Part shown: one piece after another, positions 41,564-49,932 of the stretch | Position numbering within the stretch: position 1 is the first letter of the stretch | How the letters are laid out: every line of letters begins with the position of its first letter | Assembly: GCF_008364685.1 (NCBI RefSeq) | Contig: NZ_VTTL01000010.1 | Span: 62,001-126,000 of the forward strand | From: Xanthobacter oligotrophicus | GTDB lineage: Bacteria; Pseudomonadota; Alphaproteobacteria; Rhizobiales; Xanthobacteraceae | Length of the DNA: 64,000 nt | Direction of reading: 5' to 3' | The notes under the pieces: generated by a model | The model's database searches: none | What the model saw: the letters and a program-made list of their open reading frames with translations, nothing else | Told to the model about the DNA's origin: nothing | Made by a program: the position numbers and the translations under genes

Positions 41564-43354
41564 TCAGAACATGGCCTCGTCGAGGGCCATCATGGAGGCC
41601 TTTCCGGCCTTGATGGACCCCCACAGCGCCGCCACGTCCGGCAGCAGCTTCTCGATGAAGAAGCGGGCGGTGGCGATCTTGGCCTCGTAGAAGGCGGCGT
41701 CGTCCGGGTTGGAGACGCGCTTCTCAAAGGCCACTTCCGCCATGCGCACCCACATGTAGCCCAGCGCGACCATGCCGAACAGGCGCAGGTACTGGGTCGC
41801 CGCCGCGCCCGCTTCCTCCGGGTCCTTCAGCCCCTTCTCGGCGATGTGGGCGGTGGCGAGCTGGAGCGCGCCGAACGCCTTGGACAAGGGGGTGATCAGC
41901 GGGCCGAGATTCTCGTCGTCCAGCTTGGCATCCATGTAGTTGAGCACGGGATGGAAGAAGGAGCGCAGGTAGCGCCCCATGTGCGCCGGCAGCTTGCGGC
42001 CCACGAGGTCGAGGGCCTGCACCCCGTTGGTGCCCTCGTAGATCATGGCGATGCGGGCATCGCGCACATATTGCTCCATGCCGTGGTCGCGGATGTAGCC
42101 GTGGCCGCCATAGACCTGCATGCCCATGGAGGTGGCCTCGAACCCGAGGTCCGTGAACAGCGCCTTCACGATGGGGGTCATCAGCGCCGTGAAGTCCTCC
42201 GCCCGCTGGCGCTCCTGCGCATCTTCGGCATGCTCCATGAGGTCGAGCGCCCGGGCCACCCAGCCGGCGAGCGCGCGGCAGCCCTCATTGTAGGCGCGCA
42301 TGGTCATCAGGGTGCGCCGCACGTCCGGGTGGACGATGATGGGATCGGCCGGCTTGTCCGGGTGCTTGGCGCCGGAGAGCGAACGGCCCTGCAGGCGCTC
42401 CTTGGCGTAGGCCACGGCGGCCTGGTAGGCGGCCTCGCCGAGGCCAAGGCCCTGGGTGCCCACCGACAGGCGCTCGGAATTCATCATGGAGAACATGGCG
42501 CGCATGCCCTTGTGGGGCTCGCCCACCAGCCATCCGGTGGCCTCGTCGAACGACATCTGGCAGGTGGATGAGCCGTGGATGCCCATCTTGTGCTCGATGC
42601 CGGTGCAGGTGACACCGTTGCGCGGACCCACCGAGCCGTCGTCGCGCGGCAGGAATTTCGGCACCAAGAACAGGGAGATGCCCTTGATGCCCTTGGGCGC
42701 GTCCGGCAGGCGGGCCAGCACCAGGTGGACGATGTTCTCCGCCATGTCGTGCTCGCCGGCGGAGATGAAGATCTTGTTGCCGGTGATCTTGTAGCTGCCA
42801 TCCGCCTGCGGCTCGGCCTTGGTGCGTACGAGGCCGAGGTCGGTGCCGCACTGGGGCTCGGTGAGGCACATGGAGCCGGACCACACGCCATCCACCATCT
42901 TGGGCAAAAAGCGGTCCTTGAGCTCCTGCGAGGCGTGATTCTTCAGCGCCTCATAGGCGCCGTGGGTGAGGCCGGGGCAGATGCCGAAGGCGAGGTTGCC
43001 GGAGCAGAGCATCTCCTCCACCAGCTTGTTCAGGCTCGCCGGCAGGCCCTGGCCGCCATACTGCGGATCGCAGGCGATGCCATTCCAGCCGCCCTCGCAG
43101 AACGCCTTGTAGGCTTCCTTGAAGCCCTTGGGGGTGCGCACCACGCCGTTCTCATAGGTACAGCCTTCGAGGTCCGCCGACTGGTTGAGGGGGGCGAGCA
43201 CCTGCGTGACGAATTTTCCGGCCTCTTCCAGCACGGCGTCGATGAGGTCGGGGGTGACCTCCTCGAGGCCCTTGAGGGTGGAGAGCTCGGCGCTGCCGTG
43301 CAACTCGTGGAGGACGAAGCGCATGTCGCGCAGCGGCGGGGTATAGACCTGCAT
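41564..43354 (-). CDS. Acyl-CoA dehydrogenase (long DmdC/FadE-like type)
   Basis: This FAD enzyme performs the first oxidation step of acyl-CoA breakdown. The 596-residue protein has MCLTEPQCGTDLGLVRTKAE, the ITGNKIFISAGEHDM FAD-binding block and the catalytic glutamate in MIYEGTNGVQALDLVGRKL (about E440). A C-terminal four-helix extension (460-596) is found in the 590-600-residue subgroup. The ATG at 43354 (MQVYTPPLRDMRFVLHEL) is the usual start of this subgroup. It is the last gene of the thiolase-FadN-dehydrogenase group but is separated from the preceding gene by a 447-base repeat-filled gap. Confidence 0.94.
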   Translation of the reverse strand: MQVYTPPLRDMRFVLHELHGSAELSTLKGLEEVTPDLIDAVLEEAGKFVTQVLAPLNQSADLEGCTYENGVVRTPKGFKEAYKAFCEGGWNGIACDPQYGGQGLPASLNKLVEEMLCSGNLAFGICPGLTHGAYEALKNHASQELKDRFLPKMVDGVWSGSMCLTEPQCGTDLGLVRTKAEPQADGSYKITGNKIFISAGEHDMAENIVHLVLARLPDAPKGIKGISLFLVPKFLPRDDGSVGPRNGVTCTGIEHKMGIHGSSTCQMSFDEATGWLVGEPHKGMRAMFSMMNSERLSVGTQGLGLGEAAYQAAVAYAKERLQGRSLSGAKHPDKPADPIIVHPDVRRTLMTMRAYNEGCRALAGWVARALDLMEHAEDAQERQRAEDFTALMTPIVKALFTDLGFEATSMGMQVYGGHGYIRDHGMEQYVRDARIAMIYEGTNGVQALDLVGRKLPAHMGRYLRSFFHPVLNYMDAKLDDENLGPLITPLSKAFGALQLATAHIAEKGLKDPEEAGAAATQYLRLFGMVALGYMWVRMAEVAFEKRVSNPDDAAFYEAKIATARFFIEKLLPDVAALWGSIKAGKASMMALDEAMF

Positions 43355-43438
43355 GGCGTTTTGCTCCCGTGTCTGTGTTCCTGCCTCGCCGCTCACCAGC
43401 CCTGTGGCCGGGAGCGGGGGCGGAGCGTTTCTAACCAT

Positions 43439-43608
43439 CGTCATGCCCGGGCTTGTCCCGAAGTCGGCTGTTGCCGACTTCGGTTCCCGGGAGCCGGAAC
43501 TCGGGAACACCCGAGTTCCGGGCATCCACGCCGTGCCGCTGGCGCTCCATTCGGAGCTTTGACCCGGCCTGACCGCGTGGATGGCCGGGTCAAGCCCGGC
43601 CATGACGG
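43439..43608. repeat. B-family intergenic palindrome with nested hairpins
   Basis: The outer arms CGTCATGCCCGGGCTTGTCCC (left) and CGTGGATGGCCGGGTCAAGCCCGGCCATGACGG (right, read in parts at 43576-43608) match the element at 20057-20167. The left arm is interrupted by about 55 bases. These hold two perfect hairpins: GAAGTCGGC-TGTT-GCCGACTTC (43460-43481) and CCGGAACTCGGG-AACA-CCCGAGTTCCGG (43494-43521). Confidence 0.7.
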
Positions 43609-43652
43609 CCTGAACATTCTTCTCCCCGGCCAAGTGGCCGGGAGCGGTGCGA

Positions 43653-43774
43653 ACCCTCCCCCGCTTGCGGGGGAGGGCAGGGTGGGGGCTGGTGCCTTTC
43701 CACCCCGGCGGCGACTCTCTGCGGGGAGGCCCTACCCCTCCCCAACCCTCCCCCGCACGCGGGAGAGGGGGTGG
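43653..43774. repeat. C-family intergenic element, copy between fadN-like and dehydrogenase genes
   Basis: CCCTCCCCCGC-TT-GCGGGGGAGGG (43654-43677) and CCCTCCCCCGC-AC-GCGGGAGAGGG (43746-43769) are separated by a GGTGGGGGCTGG..CCACCCC spacer. The layout is the same as at 34957-35080. Together with the B element it accounts for most of the 43355-43801 gap, in which I see no gene. Confidence 0.7.
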
Positions 43775-43801
43775 ACCGCTTCTGCCCGACCGCCGCCGTC
43801 C

Positions 43802-46171
43802 TCAGTTCCTGAGCGGCCGGCCTGTTTCGAGAATGTGCTCGATGCGGTCCAGCGTGGCGGTGGTGCGGATGAGCTTCATGAAGCCGTCGCGCTCCAGCTC
43901 CAGCAGCTTGGCGGCGGGCACCGGCTCGATGTGGTCGGCGCTGCCGCCCGTGAGCACTTCCGCCAGCACGCCGGAGACGACCGTGTCGTGCTTCGTCGCC
44001 ATGCCGCGCTTGGCGAAGCCCGCCACCGCCATGTCCATGGCCACCTTGCCGGTGGGACCCGGCAGGAAGAACTCCACGGGCTTGGGCGGCGCGTAGCCCT
44101 CCACCAGCGCCAGGGCTTTCGCCTTGGCGTCTGCAAGCAGCCGGTCGCGGTTCATGGTGATGCCGTCGCTTTCGCGCAGGAACTTCAGCTCCTTCGCCTC
44201 GGCGGCGGATTTCGCCACCGTGGCGGTGGAGACCGTCTCGAACACCTTGGAGGGCGCCGGCATGGGACCCTTGGGGAATTTCGGATCGGTGGCCCAGCGC
44301 TCCAGCATGGCGGTGCAGCCGCCCCAGGCGGGCAGCACGCCCACGCCGCACTCGACTAGCCCGATATAGCTCTCCGCATGGGCCTGCACGGCGCTGGCGT
44401 GGAGCAGGATCTCGCACCCGCCGCCCAGCGCCAGCCCCGAGGGGGCCGCCACCACCGGGAAGGGGGCGTATTTCATGTCCTGGTAGGTCTTCTGCCCGGT
44501 GACCACCAGCTTCTCCACCTCGCCGAAGGCGCCGATGTTGCAGGCAAACAGCGCGAGGCCGAGATTGGCACCCACTGAGAAGTTCGAGCCCTCGTTATAG
44601 ATGACGAGCGCCTTGTGCTTTTCCTTCACCAGCTTCAGCGCCCTGCCGAGCAAGGTGATGATGCCCTCATCCAGCGAATTGCTCTTGGAGGTGAATTCCA
44701 GGCACACCACCCCGTCGCCGATATCCCACAAGGCGGCGGAGCCGTTCTTCAGCAGCGGCTGCGACTTCAGCTTGATGTCGGCCAGCAGCAGCACGCCGTC
44801 CGGGCGCACCACGTCCTGGTAGCTGCCGTCGAGGGCGAGATACTGCCGCGTGCCGTTTTCCACCCGGTAGAAGGGGGTGTCGGCGGCCAGCGCGAGCAGG
44901 GCCGGCACCTCCTCGCCATCGGCCGCGAGCAGGCCGGCAAGGCGGGCGGCGCCGATCTTGTCGATCAGCTCGAACGGCCCGAATTTCCAGTTGTAGCCAA
45001 GGCGCATGGCATCATCGATGGCGACAATGTCGTCCGCCGCCTCGGGCACCAGCCGCGCGGCATACGCCAGCGTCTTCGCCATGACCGAACGGGCATAGCG
45101 CCCCGCCGTGCCGGGGGCTTCGAGGAGGGCGAAGATGTCCTTGCTCCCGCCGTCCTCCAGCTCCGGCACACTCGCCTTTTCCTGCGCGCGGTAAGCGCCG
45201 GTGGCAAGGTCGATGGCTTCCTTCGCCTTGCCGCCATTGTCGCGATTGAGCCGGTAGAAGCCGCCCTTGCCCTTGCGGCCGGTATAGCCGGTCTCGATCA
45301 TCTTCGCGATCAGCGGCTCGTCGCGCAGGGTAGCGTGGAACGGGTCGGAGGCCGGCAGGGCGCGCTTCAGCGAGCCCTGCACATGGGGCATGAGGTCGAG
45401 GCCCACGAGGTCGATGAGGCCGAACACGCCGGTCTTGGGAAAGCCGAAGGGCCGGCCCATCACCGCGTCCGCCTCCTCCACCTTGAGGCCGAGGCGGAAG
45501 GCCTCGCCCACGGCGAGCTGCAGCCAGTAGGTGCCGAGCCGGTTGGCGATGAAGCCGGGGGTGTCCTTGCAGGTCACCACCGTCTTGCCCAGCTTCACGT
45601 CGGCGAAGCGGGCGACGGCTTCCACGGTCGCGGGAGCTGTATCGGCGCCGGCCACGATCTCCAGCAGCCGCATGTAGCGCGGCGGGTTGAAGAAGTGGGT
45701 GATGAGGAAGTCGCGCCTGAAGCTGTCCGGCAGCCCGGCGGTGAGATCGGCGAGCGGAATGGTGGAGGTGTTGGACGACACCGCCGAGCCGGGTCGGCGG
45801 GCGGCCTCGATCTTCGCATAGAGCGCCTGCTTGATGTCGAGGCGCTCGATCACCGCCTCCACGATCCAGTCGCAGGAGGCAAGATCGGCGAGGTTGTCCT
45901 CGATGTTGCCGGCGGTCACGAGCTTGGCGGCGCGCTTCGACATGAAGGCGGCGGGATCGGCCTTCAGCAGCTTCTCCACCGCCTTTTCGGCGATGGCGTT
46001 GCGGTTGGCGGCGCCCTCCGGGACGATGTCGAGGAGTAATGCCTCAATACCGGCGTTGGCCACATGGGCGGCGATGCCGGCGCCCATGACGCCGGCGCCG
46101 ATGACGGCCACCTTTTTGATGTCGAAGCCGCCGATGTCGGCGAAGCTCTCGATATGGGTTGCGTTGGTCAT
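43802..46171 (-). CDS. fadN: 3-hydroxyacyl-CoA dehydrogenase/enoyl-CoA hydratase, FadN type
   Basis: This bifunctional beta-oxidation enzyme hydrates enoyl-CoA and oxidises 3-hydroxyacyl-CoA. The 789-residue protein begins with the NAD-binding domain (IKKVAVIGAGVMGAGIAAHVANAG, 18-41; HFFNPPRYMRLLEIV, catalytic His region). The C-terminal 3HCDH domain follows, then a crotonase domain (about 490-700) with GGGCEILLHA. Dehydrogenase-before-crotonase order and length match Bacillus FadN rather than E. coli FadB. The start at 46171 gives MTNATHIESF and lies 11 bases after the thiolase stop, so the two are one operon. Confidence 0.93.
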   Translation of the reverse strand: MTNATHIESFADIGGFDIKKVAVIGAGVMGAGIAAHVANAGIEALLLDIVPEGAANRNAIAEKAVEKLLKADPAAFMSKRAAKLVTAGNIEDNLADLASCDWIVEAVIERLDIKQALYAKIEAARRPGSAVSSNTSTIPLADLTAGLPDSFRRDFLITHFFNPPRYMRLLEIVAGADTAPATVEAVARFADVKLGKTVVTCKDTPGFIANRLGTYWLQLAVGEAFRLGLKVEEADAVMGRPFGFPKTGVFGLIDLVGLDLMPHVQGSLKRALPASDPFHATLRDEPLIAKMIETGYTGRKGKGGFYRLNRDNGGKAKEAIDLATGAYRAQEKASVPELEDGGSKDIFALLEAPGTAGRYARSVMAKTLAYAARLVPEAADDIVAIDDAMRLGYNWKFGPFELIDKIGAARLAGLLAADGEEVPALLALAADTPFYRVENGTRQYLALDGSYQDVVRPDGVLLLADIKLKSQPLLKNGSAALWDIGDGVVCLEFTSKSNSLDEGIITLLGRALKLVKEKHKALVIYNEGSNFSVGANLGLALFACNIGAFGEVEKLVVTGQKTYQDMKYAPFPVVAAPSGLALGGGCEILLHASAVQAHAESYIGLVECGVGVLPAWGGCTAMLERWATDPKFPKGPMPAPSKVFETVSTATVAKSAAEAKELKFLRESDGITMNRDRLLADAKAKALALVEGYAPPKPVEFFLPGPTGKVAMDMAVAGFAKRGMATKHDTVVSGVLAEVLTGGSADHIEPVPAAKLLELERDGFMKLIRTTATLDRIEHILETGRPLRN

Positions 46172-46182
46172 GACGCGCCCCC

Positions 46183-47319
46183 TCAGACGCGTTCGAGGAC
46201 GGTGGCGATGCCCTGTCCGCCGCCGATGCACTGGGTGGCGAGGGCGTATTTCCCGCCCTCCCGCTTCAGCAACGAGGCGGCTTTGCCGACGATGCGCGCC
46301 CCCGTGGCCCCCAGTGGATGGCCGAGCGCGATGGCGCCGCCGTCGATGTTGAGGGTTTCGTCGCGGACGCCGAGTTCGCGTTGACAGGCAAGGGCTTGGG
46401 AGGCGAAGGCCTCGTTCAGCTCCACCACGTCGATCTGGGAGATGTCGATGCCGGCGCGGGTCAGCGCCTTCTTCGTCGCCGCGACCGGGCCGATGCCCAT
46501 GATCTCCGGCGCGCAGCCAGCAACCGCAACGCTTTTCAGGCGGGCGAGGGGCTCCAGGCCATGCTTTTGCGCATAGTCCTCCGAGCACACCAGAACGGCA
46601 GAGGCGCCATCGGTGAGGGGGGAGGAAGTGCCGGCGGTGACGGTGCCGTGCTCATCAAAAGCGGGCTTCAGACCGGCCAACTGCTCGGCCGTGGCATCGC
46701 GGCGGATGCAGCCATCCTGGGTCGCGCTCTTGCCGTTGATGTGGATGGAAACGATCTCGCCGGCGAACTTGCCGGCGGCCTCGGCCGCAGTCGCTTTCGC
46801 ATGGCTTTTCAAAGCGAAAGCGTCCTGGTCGGCACGGGTGATCTGCCACTTGGCGGCGACGTTTTCCGCCGTCTCGCCCATGCCCATGTAGGCCTGCGGG
46901 AGCTTGGCGTAGAGCGCCGGATTGGGCATGGGATTGAAGCCGGTCATGGGCACGCGACTCATGCTCTCGATGCCGGCGCAGATGAAGACTTCGCCGGCGC
47001 CGAGCTGGATCTGTCCCGCCGCCATGTGCACAGACTGCATGGACGAGCCGCAGAAGCGGTTCACCGTGGCCCCGGCGATGCTGTCCGGCAATCCAGCGAT
47101 CATGCCGATGAGGCGGGCGATGTTAAAGCCTTGCTCTGCCTCGGGAAAAGCGCAGCCGACGATGAGGTCTTCGATGTCCTCGACCTTGACGCCGGTGCGG
47201 GTCACCAGCTCCGCCACCACCTGTGCGGCGAGGTCATCCGGGCGCACGCGTGCCAGTTCACCCTTCTTGGCAAGGGCGAAAGGCGAGCGGGCGTACCCCG
47301 CAATCACAACGTTTTGCAT
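46183..47319 (-). CDS. fadA: Acetyl-CoA acyltransferase (thiolase)
   Basis: This enzyme cleaves 3-ketoacyl-CoA to acetyl-CoA and a shortened acyl-CoA. The 378-residue protein has the nucleophilic cysteine in NRFCGSSMQSVHMA (about C90), the histidine in GGAIALGHPLGATGAR and the second cysteine in CIGGGQGIA near the C-terminus. NEAFASQALACQRELG is the thiolase NEAF block. It is the first gene of the leftward beta-oxidation operon; AGGAGAG lies just before its ATG. The upstream region has a perfect TTGCATTGCAA palindrome. Confidence 0.95.
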   Translation of the reverse strand: MQNVVIAGYARSPFALAKKGELARVRPDDLAAQVVAELVTRTGVKVEDIEDLIVGCAFPEAEQGFNIARLIGMIAGLPDSIAGATVNRFCGSSMQSVHMAAGQIQLGAGEVFICAGIESMSRVPMTGFNPMPNPALYAKLPQAYMGMGETAENVAAKWQITRADQDAFALKSHAKATAAEAAGKFAGEIVSIHINGKSATQDGCIRRDATAEQLAGLKPAFDEHGTVTAGTSSPLTDGASAVLVCSEDYAQKHGLEPLARLKSVAVAGCAPEIMGIGPVAATKKALTRAGIDISQIDVVELNEAFASQALACQRELGVRDETLNIDGGAIALGHPLGATGARIVGKAASLLKREGGKYALATQCIGGGQGIATVLERV

Positions 47320-47374
47320 GGGCTCTCCTGCCTATATATCTTGTTGATCCACGCCTGATCCCGCTTTGATCAGA

Positions 47375-47385
47375 TTGCATTGCAA
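47375..47385. promoter_or_regulatory. TTGCATTGCAA palindrome in the fadA leader
   Basis: This 11-base perfect dyad lies 56 bases upstream of fadA inside a conspicuously AT-rich stretch (47366-47440) that must hold the operon promoter. CTGCACTGCAAT at 48294-48305 upstream of fadL and TGCAGTGCA at 35-43 upstream of the phasin are similar. It is a candidate operator for a fatty-acid or PHB regulator. Confidence 0.4.
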
Positions 47386-47492
47386 CCAAATCAATAAAAC
47401 GATCTCATTTTTAAACTTAGAGACGTCATTTCTTCGGATTTACACAACCCGAGTACATCCGACTCTGGCGCGGGGGCCGAATGGGGATTCGG

Positions 47493-47930
47493 TCAGCCGG
47501 CGGCCTTCTTCTGGGCCGCCTCCTGTTCGAGGGCGGACAGGGTCTGCTCCTCGATTTCCTTCAGCTCGACGATGCTTTCCTCGAGCGCAAGGCGCTGGTC
47601 TTCCAGCATTTCGAGCCGCACCTGCACCTTCTTGAGGAGCAGGCGCATCTGTTCCGCCTGGGTCGGGTCCATGTCGTAGAGATCGAGGTATTCCTTGATC
47701 TCGCGCAGGGAAAAGCCGAGCCGCTTGCCGCGCAGGATGAGGACCATCCGCGCCCGGTCGCGCTTGGTGTAGACACGCATGGTGCCGGCGCGGCGCGGGG
47801 TGATGAGGGCCTTGTCCTCGTAGAAGCGGATCGTGCGCGGGGTCACGGACAGGTCCCGAGCCAGCTCGGTGACCGTGAAGAACGTGTCCGTCAGGGCGCT
47901 TCCGGCGCCGCGCTTGCCTGTGGATGCCAC
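47493..47930 (-). CDS. MerR family transcriptional regulator
   Basis: The 145-residue protein has the MerR winged helix at the N-terminus (FFTVTELARDLSVTPRTIRFYEDKALITPRRAGTMRVYTKRDRARMVLILRGKRLGFSLREIKEYLDLY, about 17-85). A long coiled coil follows (88-140). There is no metal-binding cysteine, as in the LiuR-like members that control acyl-CoA degradation genes in proteobacteria. The GTG start at 47930 has AGGTGAAG ahead of it. It lies directly upstream of the fadA operon and is read the same way, so it is the likely regulator of that operon. Confidence 0.9.
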   Translation of the reverse strand: MASTGKRGAGSALTDTFFTVTELARDLSVTPRTIRFYEDKALITPRRAGTMRVYTKRDRARMVLILRGKRLGFSLREIKEYLDLYDMDPTQAEQMRLLLKKVQVRLEMLEDQRLALEESIVELKEIEEQTLSALEQEAAQKKAAG

Positions 47931-48347
47931 GGCTTCACCTATACGTCATCTATCCGCCCCGAAGATACATGCTTTGACCCTCGGCGCAAGCCCCGATTCG
48001 GCAGGATTTTATCGCGATTGCGTCATCGGCCGGGATAGATGCAGGCGCTGGCGAGGGCGTTGAGAGGGCCTGGGGGAAGGCTTGCCGAAGCGCGCGTCTT
48101 CGATCTTAAATTGCAAATGTCCCGGCGTACCCTCACTTCACCCCGGCGGGGAGGTTCAGGTCGGACAACTGTGGCGCATTTACAACGAGTTTGTCTTTCC
48201 CTTGCGATCATCTTCCAGGTTAAATGAACTCAGTTGACGCAGATATTCGTTTAGGCATGTTAGGTGACGTGTAGGGCATTGAAAAAACCAATACTGCACT
48301 GCAATGTGCCGGGCCCAGAGGAAACTGTCTCAAACGGGGGTAACCCA
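47931..48347. promoter_or_regulatory. 417-base divergent region between the MerR gene and fadL
   Basis: The half next to fadL is AT-richer and has TTGACG (48234-48239), TTGAAA (48280-48285) and CTGCACTGCAAT (48294-48305), about 45-55 bases before the fadL start. I cannot choose one fadL promoter with confidence. The part next to the MerR gene shows no gene and no recognised RNA. Confidence 0.4.
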
Positions 48348-49667
48348 ATGATGATGCGCGACTGGGCCGTGCGGGCGGCTCGAGTGCTTGTTCTTCCCAT
48401 GGTCGCCGGCGCGGCCGGGCAGGCGCATGCCGGCGGCTTCGGCCTGCGCGAGCAGAGCTCCTATTACCAGGGCACGGCTTTCGCCGGCACTGCGGCGGGG
48501 GGCGAGGGCCTCGCCTCCATGTTCTGGAATCCGGCAGCCATCAGCTTCACGCCGGGCCTCAGCGTGGAAGGCAACGTCACCTACATTGCGCCCCACGCGT
48601 CCCTCGACGTCTATTCCGCCACCGCCCCCCTCACCGGGGCCTCGCTGGGAACGACAGGCGTCAGCGACATCGTGGGCAACGGCGTGCTGCCGACCACCTA
48701 CATCTCGTATGCCTGGGAAAAATGGGCGGTGGGCTTCGCGGTCACCTCCCCCTTCGGCCTCGTGACCGACGCGCCCTGCAACTTTTCGGGCCGGTATTAC
48801 GGTTGCTACAATCGCATCTTTGACATGAACGTGCAGGCCTCCGTGGCCTACAAGGTCAATGAGTGGCTGACCATCGGCGGCGGTTTCAATGTCAATTACA
48901 TCGATGCCAAGCTGACCAACGCGCAGTTCGCCGGATTTACACCGCCCTTGAACAATCTTTACGCCGAGGTGAACGGCGACGACCTTGGCGTGGGCTTCAA
49001 TCTCGGCGCGTTGTTCACGCTTGCGCCGGGAACGACGCTCGGCATCGGCTACAAGTCCTCTATCGACCAGAACCTGTCCGGCACCCTCAACCTGTCGGTG
49101 GCCAACATCACCACGGTCAATCAGGTGGCCGCCAATGCGGGGCTGACCCTGCCTGACCAGGTGACGGCCTCGTTCCGTTCGCAGCTGACGCCGCAATGGA
49201 CCGTGCTCGGCACGGTGGAGTGGACCAACTGGTCCACGGTCCAGCAACTGGTGGTGACCTCGCGCGGCATCCCGGTGAGCACGCTGGACCTCAAGTGGAA
49301 CGACGGCTGGTTCTTCTCCGGCGGCGTCGAATACCAGTGGGATCCCAAGCTCGCGCTCCGCGCCGGCATCGCCTACGAGCTGACCCCGGTGCCGGACGAG
49401 ACGCGCTCGCCGCGCCTGCCCGATACCAACCGCCTGTGGCTGTCGGGGGGCTTCACCTACAACTTCACCCCGCAATTCTCGTTCGACTTCGCCTACAGCC
49501 ACATCTTCGGCGAGAACAGCCCCATCGGCCTCTACGCGTCCGATCCCGCGAACGCGCTGCGCGGCTCGCTGGTGGGCGAGGTGAACGATGGCTACGTGGA
49601 CATCGTCTCGGTGGGCCTGCGCTACAAGTTCGGTGCTCCGGTCACCGCCGCGCTGATCACCAAGTAA
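48348..49667 (+). CDS. Outer-membrane long-chain fatty acid transporter, OmpP1/FadL family
   Basis: FadL-type 14-strand barrels bring hydrophobic compounds across the outer membrane. The 439-residue protein has a signal peptide ending at HAGGFGLREQS, and the GGFGLREQSSYYQGTAFAGTAAGGEGLASMFWNPA block is the FadL hatch. Barrel strands follow, ending with a C-terminal aromatic-rich strand (VDIVSVGLRYKFG). Three ATGs in a row (48348, 48351, 48354) could start it; GGGGGT lies upstream of the first. A weak 9-bp dyad (49676-49707) follows. Its neighbours (fad operon and FadD) support a role in fatty acid uptake. Confidence 0.92.
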   Translation: MMMRDWAVRAARVLVLPMVAGAAGQAHAGGFGLREQSSYYQGTAFAGTAAGGEGLASMFWNPAAISFTPGLSVEGNVTYIAPHASLDVYSATAPLTGASLGTTGVSDIVGNGVLPTTYISYAWEKWAVGFAVTSPFGLVTDAPCNFSGRYYGCYNRIFDMNVQASVAYKVNEWLTIGGGFNVNYIDAKLTNAQFAGFTPPLNNLYAEVNGDDLGVGFNLGALFTLAPGTTLGIGYKSSIDQNLSGTLNLSVANITTVNQVAANAGLTLPDQVTASFRSQLTPQWTVLGTVEWTNWSTVQQLVVTSRGIPVSTLDLKWNDGWFFSGGVEYQWDPKLALRAGIAYELTPVPDETRSPRLPDTNRLWLSGGFTYNFTPQFSFDFAYSHIFGENSPIGLYASDPANALRGSLVGEVNDGYVDIVSVGLRYKFGAPVTAALITK

Positions 49668-49932
49668 GCGCATTTCCGGCCATCCGCTGCAGGGCGGGTG
49701 GCCGGAAGCTGCCGCCGGGTGAGTTGCATCCATCGTGATCCGGGCGCAATCGCATCCGATACTGCCTGACCTTGCGTGAGAGGCTTGAGCATGCTGCGGT
49801 CCAGCGCGGTGTGAAAGTGCTCCGTTTGGTCGCTTTTTAACGCGAACCGGTGCCCACCCCGCCCAGACATGCTCTGCTGTCGACGAGCGCGCGGGATACA
49901 ATAAGATGGCACCGGCGGAAGGAGGGACGTCC

